Positions 30,078 to 32,428 of a stretch of 32,428 nucleotides of DNA are shown here, piece after piece. Positions within the stretch are counted from its first letter, which is position 1. Every line of letters starts with the position of its first letter. The notes under the pieces were generated by a model. That model was not told the origin of the DNA and ran no database searches. It was given only the letters and a program-made list of their open reading frames with translations. A program made the translations under genes and the position numbers. Source of the stretch: Chloroflexota bacterium (lineage in GTDB: Bacteria > Chloroflexota > Anaerolineae > Anaerolineales > UBA4823); NCBI GenBank assembly GCA_012798185.1, contig JAAZNS010000259.1:1-32428 (forward strand), given 5' to 3'.

Positions 30078-31242
30078 TTATCCTCGTATTCTTTTTCTTT
30101 TTTCCGACACAGGGGGAGGCCACCGCAGTGCAGCAGAGGCAATCATCGAAGCCATCCACTTGCAGTATGGAAATCAATTCGATATTCAAATGGTGGATAT
30201 ATTCAAAGATTATGCCCCCCTGCAGTTGAAATACATGCCAGAGCTGTATCCCAAGATGGTAAAGGTGCCCCATGCTTGGGGGCTTGGCTATAAGGTGACC
30301 AACAGCCACCGCAGCGCCAGGATAATCACTGCCAGTGCGTACCCGTATGTACGCCGCTCGGTGCGCAGCCTGGTCCGTCAAAACCCTTGTGATGTGATTG
30401 TTTCCGTTCATCCCCTCGCAGCTGCCCCAATTTTGCGAGTTTTAGGTAAAAACCGTCCACCATTCATCACAGTTGTCACTGATTTGGTTAGTACCCATGC
30501 ACTTTGGTATCACCACCAAGCCGATTTATGCCTGGTGCCAACCGAAACAGCCTGGCAGCGAGCCATCAATTTCGGTATGGATGCCAATAAGGTAAAGGTT
30601 GTCGGTTTACCAGTATCGGACCGCTTCTGCATTCCCCCCGGAAACGCAGCCCAGATAAAACAAAAACTGGGATGGCCAGAGCATTTGCCGGTAATTCTCC
30701 TAGTAGGAGGAGGGGAAGGAATGGGTCCATTAGAAAAAACCGCGGCTGCAATTGCCGAAGCGCGGCTGCCTGCTGCCCTGGTAATTATTGCCGGCCGCAA
30801 TCGAAAACTAAAAGAGCGGCTTCAAGAGAAAATTTGGAAAATACCAACATTCATATATGGATTTGTTAAAGAAATGCCCGAGTTTATGCGCGGCGCCGAT
30901 ATCCTGGTGACAAAAGCTGGACCGGGCACGATCAGCGAAGCCTTGAATGCTGGTTTACCCATGATCTTATACAGCCGTCTTCCAGGACAGGAAGAAGGGA
31001 ATGTATCTTTTGTAGTCGATGAAGGCGCTGGATTATGGGCGCCAGAACCAGAGAGCATTGTTCAAGCCATTTCAAGCTGGCTGAGTAACCCTGAAATGCG
31101 GCAGAAAGCAGCCGCAGCCAGTCTTAGGTTAGCCCGACCTCAGGCAGCCCGGCAAATTGCACAAATAATTATTGAACAAATTCACCAACCAATAATTCAA
31201 CTTTCGGATCATCATCCATTGAAAAGCAAAACGCCAACATAA
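30061..31242 (+). CDS. MGDG-synthase-like glycosyltransferase (GT28)
   Basis: The 393-residue protein has an N-terminal MGDG-synthase domain: a LFLFSDTGGGHRSAAEAIIE segment (residues 11-30), then VDIFKDYAPLQLKYMPELY, VSVHPLAAAPILR and VVTDLVSTHALWYHHQADL. The C-terminal GT28 domain has VVGLPVSDRFC, ILLVGGGEGMGPLEKT, IYGFVKEMPEFMRGADILVT and the sugar-nucleotide motif KAGPGTISEALNAGLPMI with its acidic Gln-Glu pair after PGQ. Such enzymes add a sugar from UDP-glucose or UDP-galactose to diacylglycerol, making glycolipids at the membrane. No membrane helix is present; attachment is peripheral. The ATG overlaps the DUF951 gene by 17 bases and has no ribosome-binding site of its own. The precise sugar cannot be read. 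Confidence 0.9.
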   Translation: MKNQNNYPRILFLFSDTGGGHRSAAEAIIEAIHLQYGNQFDIQMVDIFKDYAPLQLKYMPELYPKMVKVPHAWGLGYKVTNSHRSARIITASAYPYVRRSVRSLVRQNPCDVIVSVHPLAAAPILRVLGKNRPPFITVVTDLVSTHALWYHHQADLCLVPTETAWQRAINFGMDANKVKVVGLPVSDRFCIPPGNAAQIKQKLGWPEHLPVILLVGGGEGMGPLEKTAAAIAEARLPAALVIIAGRNRKLKERLQEKIWKIPTFIYGFVKEMPEFMRGADILVTKAGPGTISEALNAGLPMILYSRLPGQEEGNVSFVVDEGAGLWAPEPESIVQAISSWLSNPEMRQKAAAASLRLARPQAARQIAQIIIEQIHQPIIQLSDHHPLKSKTPT

Positions 31243-31271
31243 CATACGAACTGCTTTAATTTATTCTTTTT

Positions 31272-32129
31272 ATGGGAACACTTTTTCTGGTTGCCACACC
31301 CATCGGGAATCTCGAAGATATCAGCCAGCGGGCTATTAAAACTTTGAAACAGGTGCGATTGATTGCCTGCGAAGATACGCGCCATTCCCGTAAATTGCTT
31401 ACCCATTATCATATTACCACACCGGTTACCAGCTATTTTGAGCATAACAAATACTCAAAGCTACAGCTTGTTTTGGATGAGCTAACCCGGGGCGATGTCG
31501 CGTTGATCTCTGACGCCGGAACACCTGCGTTGAACGATCCTGGGTACGAACTGGTCATTTCTGCCCTGAATAACGGTCATCATGTCTCTCCCATCCCGGG
31601 TGCCTGCGCACCAATTGCAGCCTTAACAGCTTCCGGCTTACCTTCCGATTCTTTTCTATACCTGGGATATCTCCCCAGGAAAACTAGTGAGCGCCGACAA
31701 CGCCTCGCCCAGGTTTCTAATTATCCTTTTACCCTGATTCTTTTGGAGGCTCCTCACCGCTTATTGGGTTGTTTGAAAGATTTGGCAGAAACCATGGGCA
31801 GCCGCAATATCGCGGTAGCCAGAGAATTGACCAAAATCCACGAAGAAATTTTTCGCGACAATATCGATTCAGCCATACAATACTTTTCTGAACATGAACC
31901 CCGAGGGGAATTTACTTTAGTTTTGGAAGGGAAATATTCTCAAAAAACGATTTGGACAAAGAATGAACTTTTAAACTGGATAAAAATTCAATTGGAAGCT
32001 GGTCATTCTGCAAGCAAGATTGCTGCCTCAGCCGCGCAAGTTTCGGGGTGGCAGCGCCGCAATATTTATGCGTTAATTAACGAATTCCATAAAAATCAGA
32101 AATCGGAGAGTACCTGTGATACTGGATGA
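31272..32129 (+). CDS. rsmI: 16S rRNA (cytidine1402-2'-O)-methyltransferase RsmI
   Basis: The 285-residue protein is a tetrapyrrole-methylase-fold enzyme that methylates the ribose of C1402 in 16S rRNA. Diagnostic motifs are LFLVATPIGNLEDISQRA (residues 3-20), CEDTRHSRKLL, ALISDAGTPALNDPG, SPIPGACAPIAALTASGLPS and LYLGYLPRK. EAPHRLLGCL and VARELTKIHEEIFR follow. A C-terminal region (about 230-285) with a basic helical segment is typical. The ATG at 31272 has no Shine-Dalgarno sequence (a T-rich stretch precedes it) and lies 29 bases after the glycosyltransferase stop. Its last 14 bases overlap the next gene. Confidence 0.95.
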   Translation: MGTLFLVATPIGNLEDISQRAIKTLKQVRLIACEDTRHSRKLLTHYHITTPVTSYFEHNKYSKLQLVLDELTRGDVALISDAGTPALNDPGYELVISALNNGHHVSPIPGACAPIAALTASGLPSDSFLYLGYLPRKTSERRQRLAQVSNYPFTLILLEAPHRLLGCLKDLAETMGSRNIAVARELTKIHEEIFRDNIDSAIQYFSEHEPRGEFTLVLEGKYSQKTIWTKNELLNWIKIQLEAGHSASKIAASAAQVSGWQRRNIYALINEFHKNQKSESTCDTG

Positions 32130-32428
32130 TTATAATCAATTCCCCAAATACGATCCCGAAAATATGCTCGAGAGGATCGATACTTTACCCGATCAACTGC
32201 ATGAAGCTTGGCAAATTGGCAGCCAGCATCCACTACCGCAGATATCCGGAATCGGTAAGGTATTGATAGCTGGTATGGGAGGTTCTGCGATAGGCGCTGA
32301 CTTATTGGTGAGTTATATTGCTGGACAGTGCCCGCTGCCTGTTTTCGTCCACCGGGATTATGGCTTGCCTGCCTGGGCAAATGGAGCAGACACCTTGGTG
32401 ATAGTCTCTTCTCATTCCGGCAACACCG
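32116..32428 (+). CDS. Bifunctional glucose-6-phosphate/mannose-6-phosphate isomerase, N-terminal part (runs off the window)
   Basis: The frame from GTG at 32116 is open to the end of the window (104 codons). It encodes an SIS-domain N-terminus: ERIDTLPDQLHEAWQIG, the glycine-rich KVLIAGMGGSAIGADLL, the PVFVHRDYGLPAW segment and VIVSSHSGNT, which is the conserved phosphosugar-binding SYSGNT-type motif with His in place of Tyr. This matches the archaeal/Chloroflexota PGI-PMI family, which interconverts glucose-6-P, mannose-6-P and fructose-6-P. GGAGAG lies five bases before the GTG, inside the end of rsmI, so the 14-base overlap is translationally coupled. The rest of the protein, including the catalytic Glu/His, is outside the window. 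Confidence 0.9.
   Translation, partial: MILDDYNQFPKYDPENMLERIDTLPDQLHEAWQIGSQHPLPQISGIGKVLIAGMGGSAIGADLLVSYIAGQCPLPVFVHRDYGLPAWANGADTLVIVSSHSGNT

Noticed and set aside
1-32428. CRISPR array, tRNA, rRNA or insertion sequence
   Set aside because: No regularly spaced repeats, cloverleaf-like sequences, ribosomal RNA segments or transposase frames were seen.

Overview
The window looks like a chromosomal segment of a Chloroflexota bacterium, most likely class Anaerolineae. This is inference, not a database result. It rests on the low-complexity Thr/Glu/Pro linkers behind lipoprotein signal peptides, a LysM lipoprotein, a DUF951 protein, a MGDG-synthase-like glycosyltransferase, a stand-alone M50B protease, several ECF sigma factors, and a bifunctional glucose-6-P/mannose-6-P isomerase after rsmI. 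Gene density is high. No tRNA, rRNA, CRISPR array or intact mobile element was seen.

Layout. 1-3613 (minus): a MarR-type repressor gene upstream of two genes for a heterodimeric ABC exporter; the first of these starts with TTG and the second runs off the window. An 11-base word, ATTAACTGGTT, lies in both promoters and suggests one repressor controls both. 3937-5808 (plus): typA/bipA with a clear terminator. 5922-7552 (minus): an ECF sigma factor, a small two-helix membrane protein and a Cache-like sensor membrane protein. 7763-10691 (minus): an ArsR-DUF2087 regulator, a second ECF sigma factor, its zinc-type anti-sigma factor and a multi-pass membrane protein. 11221-12516 (plus): a LysM lipoprotein and a Nudix ADP-ribose pyrophosphatase. 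12518-14183 (minus): signal peptidase I, deoC and a YgiT-type zinc-finger protein. 14352-14797 (plus): the decayed remains of a DNA methyltransferase gene. 14799-19524 (minus): coaE (with an extra C-terminal domain), cdaA, ybbR/cdaR and der, tightly packed. 19616-25758 (minus): a complete oligopeptide-type ABC importer operon, oppA-oppB-oppC-oppD-oppF. 26115-26336 (plus): a small four-Cys protein. 26412-29799 (minus): an M50B protease, an HD-domain protein, a TyrA-like dehydrogenase and kbl. 29871-32428 (plus): DUF951, a glycosyltransferase, rsmI and the start of a phosphoglucose/phosphomannose isomerase.

The most striking observation is in the oligopeptide operon. The substrate-binding protein (24055-25758) has the two halves of the SBP_bac_5 fold in reversed order: signal peptide and linker, then the half that is normally C-terminal, then the half that is normally N-terminal. 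It reads as a natural circular permutation. The permease gene oppC of the same operon carries about 105 extra residues between its first and second membrane helices, which resemble one lobe of a solute-binding protein. Two unusual architectures in one transporter make it the first thing to check. Secondary points are a CoaE-GNAT-like fusion, an ECF operon whose third gene carries an extracytoplasmic Cache-like sensor, an exporter subunit with a degenerate ATPase site, a probable leaderless GTG-initiated gene, and a TyrA-like protein without the usual His-Pro motif.
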